Shown here: in pieces, positions 25,782-39,851 of the stretch
Layout: each line of letters opens with the position of its first letter
Position numbering within the stretch: the first letter of the stretch is position 1
Source of the DNA: Phycomyces blakesleeanus NRRL 1555(-)
Taxonomy: Eukaryota; Mucoromycota; Mucoromycetes; Mucorales; Phycomycetaceae
Assembly: GCF_001638985.1 (NCBI RefSeq)
Contig: NW_017265172.1
Coordinates: 46,757 to 110,756 of the forward strand
Reading direction: 5' to 3'
Length of the DNA: 64,000 bases
The notes under the pieces: model-generated
Databases searched by the model: none
Seen by the model: only the letters and a program-made list of their open reading frames with translations
What the model was told of the DNA's origin: nothing
Made by a program: the position numbers and the translations under genes

Positions 25782-25784
25782 TAA

Positions 25785-26165
25785 TTTTTTTACAGCGGAT
25801 ACCAGGTATCAGTATTCTACTCTCTATTGTGGGCCACAGCTATATTTGTCTTTTTTATTTGTCTTTTTTTACTATTTCGACAGCAAAATCCAATGCTAAA
25901 AAACTCAATCTCTATCAAGGGTTACAGGTATACCAGTTTCTTTGAATATATTACTACAAATTATTTTTGTATATTATTTTAAACAGACAAGCCCAACGAT
26001 CAAGATTTCGGGCTCGAGTATCATATACCTGCATATGTATTTGTTTCAATAACTACTTTATGCTGTTTTTATAGGACCTTACAGTCATATTTAATGCTAA
26101 ACATTAAAACTTTAGTTTTAGGTATGGATTCTAGGTATACAACAATTTTTGACCACTCAATACTA
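25785..26165 (+). repeat. Inverted outlier units of the micro-exon array
   Basis: Here the unit structure of 14.5-21.4 kb appears on the plus strand: TTTTTTTACAG then GGATACCAGGTATCAGTATT (matching the reverse complement of 14520-14560), TTTCGACAG then a block ending AAGGGTTACAG|GTATACC (25878-25936), TTTTAAACAG then CAAGCCCAACGATCAAGATT (about 25986 on), and a weaker GATTCTAG|GTATAC near 26135. Units become unrecognisable after about 26165. The orientation is opposite to the main array. Confidence 0.55.
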
Positions 26166-27261
26166 CTTGCTTTATATAAGAAGTATATGTGTAGTTGAAG
26201 CCAAATAATTTAAGCTGGTTAAAGATATAAAAGGCTTTTGAGAAATTCACCGACACCTATATCTTTTTTATGTATTTGATATCAAGGATCAAGTAACAAA
26301 TTTGTGCTCCCCATCATTGTTTAAAGATATACAAGTATTTTTTAAATTATTTCTTTTATTAATGTTTTCATTTCAGTAGTGTATTTCCAATTGATTTAAA
26401 GGATCAATTTTTTGCCTCCATTATAGACTAAACGTATACAGTGCTATTTGAAAATTTAAATAACGTAATTTGCTTTCGTCTAGTACTCACAGTCAAGACA
26501 AGTATCAGAGCTCCACGTTTCCTCATAGGATAGAAGTGAACAAGACTCTCTGAATATTTAATTACTGCCTCTTTTAACTACAGCTTGGCCTTACCGTACT
26601 TACATTTGCTACTTATCCTGTGGCTGCAAGGAATCACATAACACTAGCATAACGTTATTACTGCTCATCATCTATCCCAATTAACAACATTAGCAACTCG
26701 GCATACTTTAGCTTATTTGTTAGTTTCGGGTATGTTTAATTCAGCCACTAGATTATCCACTGTATTGTATATCGCAGACCTCTGGATATATCCTCTCAGT
26801 ATCCTCCTCATGCTAATATGAGCCACGAAACTGATCCCACTCAATCTCTAATATTCAATCATTATAGCTACCACCATCACTTTTGAAGCTCTAGTATCTA
26901 AATCAATAGCAATTAACAGTTGTAGGTCAGCTATTCATACGTATATGGCTACTCACGGGGCTATCTTCGTCGTCCTCGTCGCCACCCAGGGAATATTCCC
27001 TGAACTAGACACCTTATTCGCCATTTATTTAACCTAATAAATCATACGCATGCTCAATCAGCGTAGCCAATGCCACAAACTAGATATCCATATCGAGCAG
27101 TCACTTCCAACTTATCCTTGATGTTGAGTTTGTTCTTAATCGTATATCAACTCCATCTACGTTAGACATTACAATATTCGAAGCCAAATCAGCTTTGGCT
27201 ATTCTCTAGCTTTTTCGCCCTTAAATACATTACCTCCAATACATATTACCAAAAAAATGTT
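26166..27261 (-). other. Gene-poor region with possible minus-strand coding fossil
   Basis: The part 26450-27260 is less AT-rich than its surroundings. On the minus strand it holds short coding-like runs separated by stops, for example a 23-codon run MANKVSSSGNIPWVATRTTK ending at a GTGAGT donor-like site (about 27024-26955), and later FYPMRKRGALILVLTVS (near 26480-26540). It probably represents a decayed transposon gene. No family can be named. Confidence 0.3.
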
Positions 27262-27284
27262 ATGAATGGTTTCATTCTCTGTGC

Positions 27285-27520
27285 AAATTTTGATATCTTT
27301 GTGTTGGTGTTGGTATGCCCAAACAAAGAATTGAATATAGTGGTTGGCGGTGCCGAGCTTGATAGTATTGTGTTGGTGTCAATTTTGATAGCGTTTTAAA
27401 GTTAATGTTGGTACGTGTCAAAAAAAAAAGAAAAATGTTATGGTTGCTTGTGTCAGTTTTGATAGTGTTGTAAAGTTGGTGTGAATTCCAGTAGATTTGT
27501 AAAGTCAATGTAGGCATGGA
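27285..27520. repeat. Irregular TTTTGATAGTGTTGTAAAG minisatellite
   Basis: A few diverged units of roughly 35-70 bp share TTTTGATAGTGTTGTAAAG and GTTGGTGT motifs (near 27290, 27360, 27381, 27451). There is a poly-A interruption at 27421-27430. No coding role is apparent. Confidence 0.45.
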
Positions 27521-27639
27521 GGTTTGACTAAGGATTCCCGAAAGGGATGAGGTATGTAAAAAGAAGATTCAAGGCATCGTTAGAAAGGATTTTTTCTTTG
27601 TTTTGGTCACAGCACAGTGCAGGGTTTTGAATACACAGT

Positions 27640-27890
27640 CCTCTCTCAACGATTGTAAGTGAGCACTATACGGTCTTCAAACCTTCGTATGGGTAACAGT
27701 ATCCCTGTCAATGAACCCTGATATCGTTCTTTTACTTGCGGGTACACAAAGGCTGTCTGCACCACCGAACAGTAATACCAGTATACAAAAAAGTGCGTGC
27801 TGTCCGAATTATCGATTGGAATCCTTAGTTTGTAAAAAGACATAAAAAGAAATAGACTATATCGTATATATTGTACCAGTGCAGCCAATT
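27640..27890 (-). pseudogene. Coding fossil, inverted partner of 24.56 kb
   Basis: A minus-strand open stretch of about 80 codons contains VVQTAFVYPQVKERYQGS and LLPIRRFEDRIVL. The same segment occurs in the opposite orientation and more decayed at 24555-24670. The start context is poor, and the N-terminal part could be non-coding. The family is not recognised, so this is probably a piece of a repeated element. Confidence 0.45.
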
Positions 27891-30600
27891 GACTGGTAGA
27901 CAGATCCCCGAGTGTGTGCGTGTGTATTAAAGAGGGAAAAAAGGTAGGTGTAAGAGCTCATCTGAAATATACTAACCGATTATATATATATAGTCCTAGA
28001 GTAACTTTTAGTATATGAACACAATTCATTTTAAAATAACTCGATAATATATAGATATATATCAACTTGGATTAGACTTATAAATAAAAAGAAAATGAGA
28101 GAGAAAGCGAGTTAAAGGAAGTAGAGTGTTAAATGATCCATAAATATCCGGTGGATCAAACTGTTATAAAAGTGTATTAAACCCCATCTTGTTGCTTATA
28201 GCTCGGATCGGATTTAATTTTAATCAAAATCTTTTGCAGCCGAAATATATATATTCTTGCACAGAACTATTTAATAAACTGCTTGAGAAGTATATGGTAC
28301 AAGCCAAAGATATCTATTTGTTTAAGTTGCTGTTAGAATAGTTTTAAATAAGAGTATATTTGAAAAATTGAATAGGAAATAAATGATACAAGCTATAGAT
28401 ATATTTCGGTCGAGTTACTATTTAGATAAGTTCAGAGAAATATATAATTATCGAATATAATAGTATCAGTCTTTTTCAGTAATAAAATAACGCATTTTGG
28501 AATCGGATCAAAATAAGATATTGGAATTCACTATATATACTAATATATTAATATGAAATATCGAAAGGCTTGATTATTTGCACGAACAAAGATATAAGCC
28601 AAAGAATATAAACTATTAGTTAACTATAGAGTTTACTGATTTTGAGAAAACGCTGATTTTTGTTTGGATTTAGATTGACGCCAAAGTATTCAAGTGACCC
28701 CATTTTTGAAGTCTTTGAATTGAATGAATGTTTTCAAACATCCCATTACCAAAATATATGATGGGTAATTTGACTTTGTGTTGCTTGAATTGCTCTGGCT
28801 TCCAGCATCTGGTGGCTCTTTTAAGAAAACCCTAAAATTAATATGGTAACCACCTTAGTTTTCTGGTCTTCCTTTGAATGTATTTGTGCTTCTTATTTAC
28901 TGCTATGATCTGCAAGTTCCTTTCGTATTTCCTCTTTCTTTCCTTTCTTCCGACCCTTCCTTGTGTTCTTTCGCTTTGACTTGTTTTACTTCCGACTACC
29001 GTTAACAAAAATGTCTACCGTCTCTTTTTTTTGGCCTTTTGCATGACTTTGATTCAGATGAAAGTATTTCTTTGTTGTTGAAGAACTATTGAACTCTAGT
29101 ATCCTCTGAAGATGTTTTCAAGAATAACCGATATATAGAAAACAAGTATAGATATTCGCTGTTTTTACCGTCGGCACGTCCAGCAGAACTATGCTCATTC
29201 ATTCAGCGAGCATTCTTTCTCTTTCTCTCTCTTTATGCCTTTTGGGACCCAGTGTACATATAGTATTCTTTGGTAGAGCATCTTCTGAATTGACGAGGGA
29301 TTTTTCTGCCCCGATAAGATTCATCAAACACTCGATTTCTGCCCAAATCAAGACCCCAAAGAGAAATTTCGATATATCTGTCTGAATAATAGCCGTAATA
29401 TTCAGTACTTTTAGTTATACTTTTAAAACGTACAACAGCAGTAAAACCGTCGTATCTAATTAAATTAAAGAACGCTGATTTTTTCTTGTTTTTTCTTGGA
29501 TCTTCCGAATCTTGCAAGATGTTATATGATTTACAACATGATTATCTACTAAATTAAATATAACTGCATATACATTCATACTTACCCATCCAATCTAAGT
29601 CTACTTCAGCCAAGCACGTTAAGAAACATCTCAAGCTTGGCAACATAGATAAAAGGCAATGTTATACCAGCAAAGGCTGAAAGAGTGTTTGAGTCAATTG
29701 CTATAAACCTCTATTTCAATGAAGGTACAGGGCACAACGAAAAGAAACTAGGTTTTTCTTTGCTCTTTCTGTTGTTGATCTCAATGATAGCATTCAGTTA
29801 TTTCATGATATAGGCCGGTACAGGTATATTTGCTTCAGGAAAGGTAGAAGGGGCTACCAAAGTAACTGGTTTAGGCATGTCAATCGGTGAAAACTCACTG
29901 CATATTAGGGGGCTTCAACAGTCCTTTCGACTTTTAATCTTAGGCTTTGAGTTTTTAAGTAGTAACCAATAATACGTAAGAGTTACTAAGTGTTTTTGAG
30001 TACCCTAGATGTTTCGTTCAGCTATATTAGGCACTGTGATAATAGGATATAAGTTTAAAGTAGTATTGAAATAGGCAAAAATATTTGCATCAAGGATTTA
30101 TTAAATTTCCCAAAAAAAAATCAAATTTAAGCAAGGGATGTATTAAAGGATCAAAACTCTCGAACAAAACAAGAGTTTTTTTTTAGTGGTTATAGATCCT
30201 TTCCAGCCAATCATCTGTCAAATTTAAACTCAAAAGCTTAAGTTTAAAAGCTTGAATGGCGGTTGAAATCCCCTATTGTGTCAATTGTAAGTTTCGTGTC
30301 ATTATAAGTTTCGGGAAGTGTGTTGGGCCAGATTGGTGTACCTCCACAAACATATCAATAGTAATATCAGCCAACAATCTGTTCTATAAGAGCCTTGTTT
30401 AGCTAAAATCAGTAACAATTCGTTACTTATTTTGTATATACTTACATTTGTGAATAATTTTATGGTATTACAACCAATAGACAGCTCTACTCTAGGTTCA
30501 AAGCTCTCCCCGATGGCATTTACTTATACCGTAACCATTTAAACACAAGCAGCAGTTAAGCATCGAGAACAACTACTGACAGGTGCTATCTCATGATTTA
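27891..30600. other. AT-rich intergenic region
   Basis: No supported gene. It contains TATATA runs (27980, 28050, 28245) and generally AT-rich sequence. A minus-strand open frame at 29233-29517 has a mixed, unremarkable composition and no domain; it could be a fragment of an old gene but is not called. Confidence 0.45.
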
Positions 30601-30890
30601 CGTTTTATCTCGAAGAGAAACTTTTCCCAAAAGGTCGAACAGTCGCTTAGCATTGTCTTAGTGCTCCTTGAGTGGTTTCTCTAACACTAACTGAGTTGCA
30701 CAATACGAAAAGTTTAGCGTGAAAACTTTCTTGTTCACAGTCTGGTCAGAATGAGTGATCACATAGTAGTTCACAAACAACTGTGCCTGAATCATAATGT
30801 TTCGAATATTATTCTATAAAGCCTGCACTTTCTCCGTGATGAGAGTCTTTTTATGCCGGTCTTATGCTTGTGCCCAGTTTGATTTTTCTT
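30600..30890 (-). pseudogene. Degenerate coding fragment
   Basis: On the minus strand, from about 30860 down, a coding-like run includes MIQAQLFVNYYVITHSDQTV and FSYCATQLVLEKPLKE, then a stop, then AKRLFDLLGKVSLRD. Helical, balanced composition distinguishes it from random AT-rich DNA. At least three stops interrupt it. It resembles N-terminal parts of large repeated transposon proteins, but this is only an impression. Confidence 0.3.
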
Positions 30891-32125
30891 GTTATGATAA
30901 TATGTTTTCTTAGTACTAATTGTATTTCCTACTGCTTAAGTTTGAGTGTGATTTGTATACTCTTTTGATCTGGAGAATACAGGTCTTAGTTCTACTTATT
31001 TGATTTCATGAATATGGTTTTTTGCATTGCGTTTCTGCCTTTTTCGACTCGGTCCTTTAGTATCCAGTGGGTCTTTTATGCTTTGTATTAGCTATATTAT
31101 GTACATGAGTATTAGATATTACTATTCTATTCTCTATGTCATATATATATGTGTGTGTGTGCGCGCGCGCTTACCATGTGTCAATGTCGATACAAATATA
31201 TATATATATTGACTACTTCTTTTTGTATGATGCCCAGGTTTGTCGCAGTCCGTGCATTTGACTTTGTTTAATAAATAGAATTTATCAAGTTAAGTTACAC
31301 ACGAATATTTAATATGATACCATCCATGTCTTTTAACTTGTTCTGTTTCTATTTCTTCCCTTTGACTCCGTACCTTTAATATTCCGTTAATTCTTTTTTC
31401 GAAACATTGTTCGGTTAAAGTGTGTAATAATTTCTTTAAAGTAATAATAATAAGAAGAAGAAGAAGAAAAAGAGGTGTATTTGATGCTGTTAAAAAGGCA
31501 TAGATGAAAGTGTATGACAAGGATGATAAGAAAGACATATTAGCCAATGGTATTTGCTCATGTTTAAAGACACTAATAAAAAAAAAAATACCGGAACTTT
31601 CTGTTTGTATGGAGCTATTGATAGGTTTGAATTTATTTATTTTTTAAAAAAAAGAAAAACTTTGGATGCTTAGGGCAAAATAGAAAAATACGTTATTTGT
31701 TTGATTTGAAGGTTATGTGGGTTAATGTGATATACATATATATATTTTGGCTTTTGGTTTTATTGGTCATCTTTGTTGTCTCAATTTGCGATGTGATATT
31801 ATCTATAAATGGAAATAATTAAAGAACAAACTTAATTCGTCTAAAATATTTCCTAATTTATCTCAATCTCAAGTAAAAGATAGAAAAAAGTGTATTAAAA
31901 AATTATATACATTTATATAGATAACAAAAAAAAGGGGAGGGGGAGAGTGAAGAAGGAAATCCTAATCTCCTATTGGATAACTGCAGATGTCACATCTCTT
32001 TTTTTCGAGTCAGAAATTAATTTCGAGTTTCTACTTGCTTGTACCCAAACCAGAAAAAAAAAACAAAAACAAAAAAGAAAAAACATATACTATACACCCA
32101 TACTACATACAGGCACAGAGGAACC
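30890..32125. other. Intergenic region and MTHFR 5' flank
   Basis: AT-rich DNA with a GT/GCGC microsatellite (31148-31170), TATA runs (31195-31210, 31733-31745) and purine-rich stretches (31450-31475, 31925-31950). The 300 bp before 32126 contain A-rich tracts typical of promoter/5' UTR sequence here. No gene is seen. Confidence 0.4.
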
Positions 32126-35013
<2,888 letters not shown>

Positions 35014-35206
35014 GCAGAACTCAAGAAATAAATTATTATTATCTTTTTATTTATTTATATATTTATTATATATATATATCAGGCCATGTTAATTAGACTC
35101 TTCTCCAGCGTAAAAGTGTATATATCCTGACCATTCATCTCATTCAATTTCATTCAATTTCATTCATTCAGTATACTAGATTATCATCATGGCTTGTTTT
35201 TTTAAG

Positions 35207-35765
35207 CTACTCGTCATCACTGTGCTTCTCAGCCTATATACAAAAGTTAATTTTAAATTGACTTTATATATGTATGTATTTTCTTACAGCGATAGCCTTT
35301 TCGTCTTCATAACGCTTCTTGTCAAGTTCAGCCTTTTGATTGTAAGGCTAAAAAATCAAAAAAAAAAAATTCAAATTAATAAAAGCATACCTTTGATACA
35401 TAAGTATATAAATTATACCAAAAATAAAATGAGAGCTATTTAATGATTTTTCCTGCTTACCTTCTTATCAGCGTCAGTCATCTTCTTCCATCTTTCACCA
35501 AGAATCTTTCCAATTTGACCTTTTGTAGAAACACATACATAGATACATACATTATTGTGTAAATACTTTTTTCTTTTCTTTTCTTTTCTTTACCAAAGCT
35601 AGCATCAGGATTATTTTCCTTGACAACATGTCTTTGGTCTTGGGAAAAGAACATGTAAGCAGATAAACCGCGTTTGGGAGCAGAGGGATCCTTCTTGGTA
35701 CGGCGCTTCTTTCCGTCGTCAACAACCTTGGAAGTACGCTTGGTTTTGGAAGATTCTTTGGGCAT
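35207..35765 (-). CDS. NHP6: Nhp6-like HMG-box chromatin protein
   Basis: A small nuclear DNA-bending protein; family members help FACT and transcription initiation. Four exons join in frame to 105 residues: 35765-35594, 35519-35461, 35347-35288, 35233-35207. A basic N-terminus ([18 protein letters not shown]) is followed by one HMG box from about residue 26 ([20 protein letters not shown], then [15 protein letters not shown]) to about 95, and a short acidic end (KHSDDE). Intron 1 uses an ACAAAAG acceptor, which alone preserves the conserved [13 protein letters not shown] join. The gene converges on MTHFR with 193 bp between stop codons. Confidence 0.92.
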
Positions 35766-36110
35766 TTCTTTTCTTTTCTTTTCTTTTGTTTTGTTTTTAA
35801 AAAAAGAAATAACAATATTAATAATATTAATAAGATATGTTTAGATATTATGATTTTAATTAGATGAATATATTAAGAAGATAGAAGACAGAGCGAGATG
35901 AGACGCGTCTTGATGTAAGATGGTAAAGAGGTGATGATGAGGTATGTTTGATTAAGAGGATCTACTTTTTTTTTGTATTTATTTTATTATATTTTACTTT
36001 GTTCTCTCTTATACTCTCTGTCTTATGCTAGGAAAGGGAAGGGGGGGTAATAATTTCTTAAATATTGGCGGTAGCTGAAGGGTTAACTTACTTTGATATA
36101 CTAGAGGTGT

Positions 36111-36262
36111 ATAGTATGTGTGTGTGTGTGTGTGTATGGTGTATGTGTATATATATATATGTGTGTGTGTGTATATATATATATGCTGTGCACTGTATGT
36201 GTGTGTGTGAATATGTGAGTGAGTGAGAGAGAGAGTGAGAGTGAGAGTGAGAGAGAGAGAGT
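36111..36262. repeat. Compound GT/TA/GA microsatellite
   Basis: Runs of (GT)n, (TA)n, (GT)n, then GTGAGA/GAGAGA repeats follow one another for about 150 bp. The minus-strand reading frame across it is only an effect of the low complexity. Confidence 0.9.
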
Positions 36263-37701
36263 GGTGCGAAAGTGGGGAAGGTAGATTGGACTAGGCTGAG
36301 CCTGATAAATCAATGGCCAGGCTGATTAAAAAAAAAAGAAAAGAAACCACTCAAATCGTTTGAGACACCGTTAATCACCAGCTTTGTCAAATCAAATGAT
36401 AATTCCCTTGCTCGTCAGTACCGGATTCCCAGTCAATTGTAAAAATTGCGTGTTAGTATGTTGGTGCGTGTGCGTGTGCATGTGTGTGTATGTGTGATTC
36501 AGACTGCGTCGTTCCAGCCAGCCAGTTAACCAGCCAGTTAACCAACCAAGTAACGAATGCATAGTACGATTCCTTTACACCAAAACTCCCTTTTCAGCCT
36601 TTGGTATTATATAATTAGATATATTATTTGTACAACGAATTCTTATTAGAATTAAGAATAGTATAAATAAATAAATAGTTATTTATTTTATCCAAAAATA
36701 AATCTCTTGTGCACGATTATGAAATGGATTTTACTCGTGTATATTTCAGACCAAATATACACAGCAAGATTCACCAATAAAAAAATAATAAATAAAAATT
36801 CTATAAATCTTTACAGGTTTAACCGATAAACAAGAATTAGAAATCATTCCACTACCCAGCCCTTTCCAACTATAGCTCAATAAACTCAAGCCATCAAACA
36901 CACACCAAAGTCTTTGTTAATGAGAGTCTAGTAGATATCAATATTCTTCTACCCAATTGCCCCATTTAGCATCTAAGCCAATTGGTGCTTGGCAAAAGAA
37001 AAGAAAAGAAAATGAACCCCCGGTTATTTTATTGAAACGCAGTTGAGTTGGAGATAAGCCATTCACCATTTTTGCATTTTTCTTTAAAATACATACATAT
37101 AAAAACTGATAAGTACAATTGTCGATTAATTGACTCATTCGGACACAACGAATTCATTACTAACAATAAAGACAATAGAATATGAATTTGACTAATAGTA
37201 GACTTTTGTAGAAAAATAGCAAATAAAATTACCCCCAACAATTCTGAAATTATAATGAATGGCCATCAATAGAATTTGGTTTATTGTATATTAAAGTAAC
37301 CACTACAAGACAAGATAGGTAATACTACGACAGAGCACCAATGCCACCCTACTTCTCTCAATACTCTTTGAACCCAATCAATCTAGCATCCCAAAAACAA
37401 AATTAACCCGGATATTTGAAACACACCAATCACCTCAACTCGGTGTACAAAATAAACGCACAGACCATATCATCCTTTCTTTTTTGTTATAATGTCTAAT
37501 TCCAAAATTCATTCATGGGTTAATATTCCTGCGTTTCTTTATTTTCTGCTACTACCATCACAGTAATAAGGCTTATCTGTGCTTCTGAAAGTATCAAAAG
37601 ACAATGTACTATTGTCCAGGCAGGTTTTAATATGATTTTTGCAAATTATGCTCCAAATTTATCTCCAAGTATGATACGATAAACTTCAAAAGGACCAATG
37701 A

Positions 37702-37769
37702 GGCTTTCGAGACATTCAAAGCTTAAATCAATCAGAAAAAGATTAGAATTGACTCCTCCTCCTCTCTGG
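37702..37769 (-). repeat. Inverted coding-like fragment, left arm
   Basis: Reverse complement resembles 38121-38188: both contain GAGAGAGGAGGAG, AATTCT(A/G)ATC and TTTGAATGTCTCGAAA. Translated in the shared direction they read NSNLFLIDLSFECLES here and NSDRFLTDLDFECLEN at the right arm. Substitutions are spread along the length, so the pair is old. Confidence 0.55.
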
Positions 37770-38120
37770 GTAAGAATATTTATATATCAAACTTCTGAGA
37801 TGATAACATACTATATTATATATATAATAGCTGTTTGCTCATCCTTGTTGTAGCTCACATATTATGATGTCTTTCTGTTTTTATTATTCTTTTTTTTTTT
37901 TACTTTATTAACTTACTCCTATATATCTTACTTGATTTTTTTCTGTTTTGTTTTGGTTAATTTGAATTTGTTCTTATGCGCCTTGTTAGTAATAGTCTAG
38001 ATCAAAAGCCACGATAGAGATGAGCAACTATAATATATATATACATATATATATATATGTATTAAAGAAAATAATCCATAAAGACAAATTTTTTAATTCA
38101 GAAGTTTACTATCTATATGC

Positions 38121-38188
38121 AGGGGAGAGAGGAGGAGCCAATTCTGATCGTTTTCTGACTGATTTAGACTTTGAATGTCTCGAAAACA
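38121..38188 (+). repeat. Inverted coding-like fragment, right arm
   Basis: Partner of 37702-37769 in the opposite orientation. The surrounding plus-strand frame is open from about 38020 to 38325 but contains an AT-run start and a Lys/Ile repeat end, so a functional gene is not supported. Both arms probably derive from one dispersed repeat. Confidence 0.55.
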
Positions 38189-39851
38189 TTCAACTCAACA
38201 AATACAATACCATCAAATCGAAACAAGGCATCAGTGGCCCTTGTCGATCTGACCAGATATGTATTTGTACAAGCAATAACAAAATCAAAATCAAAATCAA
38301 AATTGAACAAAGCCTGTCAGACTTATGAATACAATTGTCATGTTCTCTTGTATTGAATTCCAGCTTGGCAATGATGTGAGGTTTCGTTAAATGACAAATT
38401 GTATTAAAGGGATGATGTTAGAAAAGAAAGAAAAAAACAAGATGCTAAAAAGGGCTGTCTGTTTCAAAAACAAGAATCTCAGGATTTGATCCTGGAATAA
38501 AAAATACGACTAAAATAGTACCAAAACTTGCTCACATATATATATATATATATATAAATGACCATATTAAAAGGAAAATTAAAGAAACAAAAAGGCTTTT
38601 CTGTCTAACCTGTAGGATAATAGAGTTTGACACAACATAGAGGTTCTAATTAAGGAAAGTCTTAATATTAGTATTGATATCAGTATTAGTATAATGACTA
38701 CTATGTATTGTATACTGTAATATAAATATCCATGTGCATTATTTTTGCCATGCTGCATAATTTATTTCCAAGTAGACTCCTATGAACCAGATATACCTCT
38801 TTAAGGGAGTCGTTATCTAACGCTTTTAATACATGATTTACGATGAGGGATAACAGAAAGAAAAATAAGAAAATAATGCATTGGGTAGATTGGGAAACAA
38901 AGTAATCGAGGTCATTAGTCCTATGATCTGCCAAGCCAAAGAAGGTGAGACTTTGGGTCCTGTTGTTTTAATGTATCACTATCCGGAACATAATAAAAAA
39001 ATAAGTTTCTTTTATTTTTCAAAACAAACTGCTTACAAGTTATTCTAAGCAACAGAAAGTTCTTTTATATATACTATTTAAGACCATCATAAACAGGATT
39101 TAAAGAGGTACCCATGAAGAAGTTAACGAGACCTTTTTATTTAGTAACTAATCAAATCTTGAAATAAAACCCTTTATATATATATATATCATACTTGATC
39201 TGATTTGATCTAGACCTCATTTCGGAATACAGCTATAGTTAAAGGTGTACATATTGTACACACTTTTGCTCGGATGACAAACGCTTGGTTTCATAATGTA
39301 CCTATATATATATATACTCTCAACTGTAATCAAATCTATCAAATTTCCGTAATTTCTATTTAAAATATCTTTTAACGACAGGAATCTTTATCGACCATTC
39401 CTAGTGGATGTGTAATGAAATTCAATTGTTTAGCATTTTGTGTACTTGTATCAAAACTCGGCTTTTATGTAACCCTTTACTTGGTACTATTATTCTTAAT
39501 TATCACTCTTATTTTCTCACAGTTTGGTGGATAGCTATATATACACACATACACACACAAAAGATAGGAGACCAAAGCTTATAGTCGTGTAACATATAAG
39601 CAAGGTTAGACTTTTTCTTTTAAAATCTTTCTTTCTTTTATTCTTCTTCTTCTTTACTCGTCTTCACGTCATCGCATATCATATAACTGATTATTCCGCT
39701 TTACTTTTCCAACGCATTCTTTCTTAAAAAACAAATAAATAAATACACATACAAATAACGCATTAAACGTGAGGAACTTAATTGGAGATCAATAGAGAAA
39801 AGAAAAGCAGAGTATTTGAACACGCCAAACTAATGTGTCATTATCAGAAAT

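Larger units (their letters stand above)
35766..39851. other. Intergenic region between HMG and GH27 genes
   Basis: About 4 kb without a supported gene. It contains an extended microsatellite (separate entry), short direct repeats CCAGCCAGTTAAC near 36518-36545, TA runs (38030-38058, 38536-38555, 39177-39190, 39302-39314) and a pair of inverted coding-like fragments at 37702-37769 and 38121-38188. The 5' flank of the GH27 gene from about 39600 is pyrimidine- then A-rich. Confidence 0.45.

Noticed and set aside
35189..35443. Plus-strand ORF across the HMG gene 3' part
   Set aside because: It runs antisense over exons 3-4 and introns of the HMG-box gene, which is supported by conserved residues and in-frame joins.
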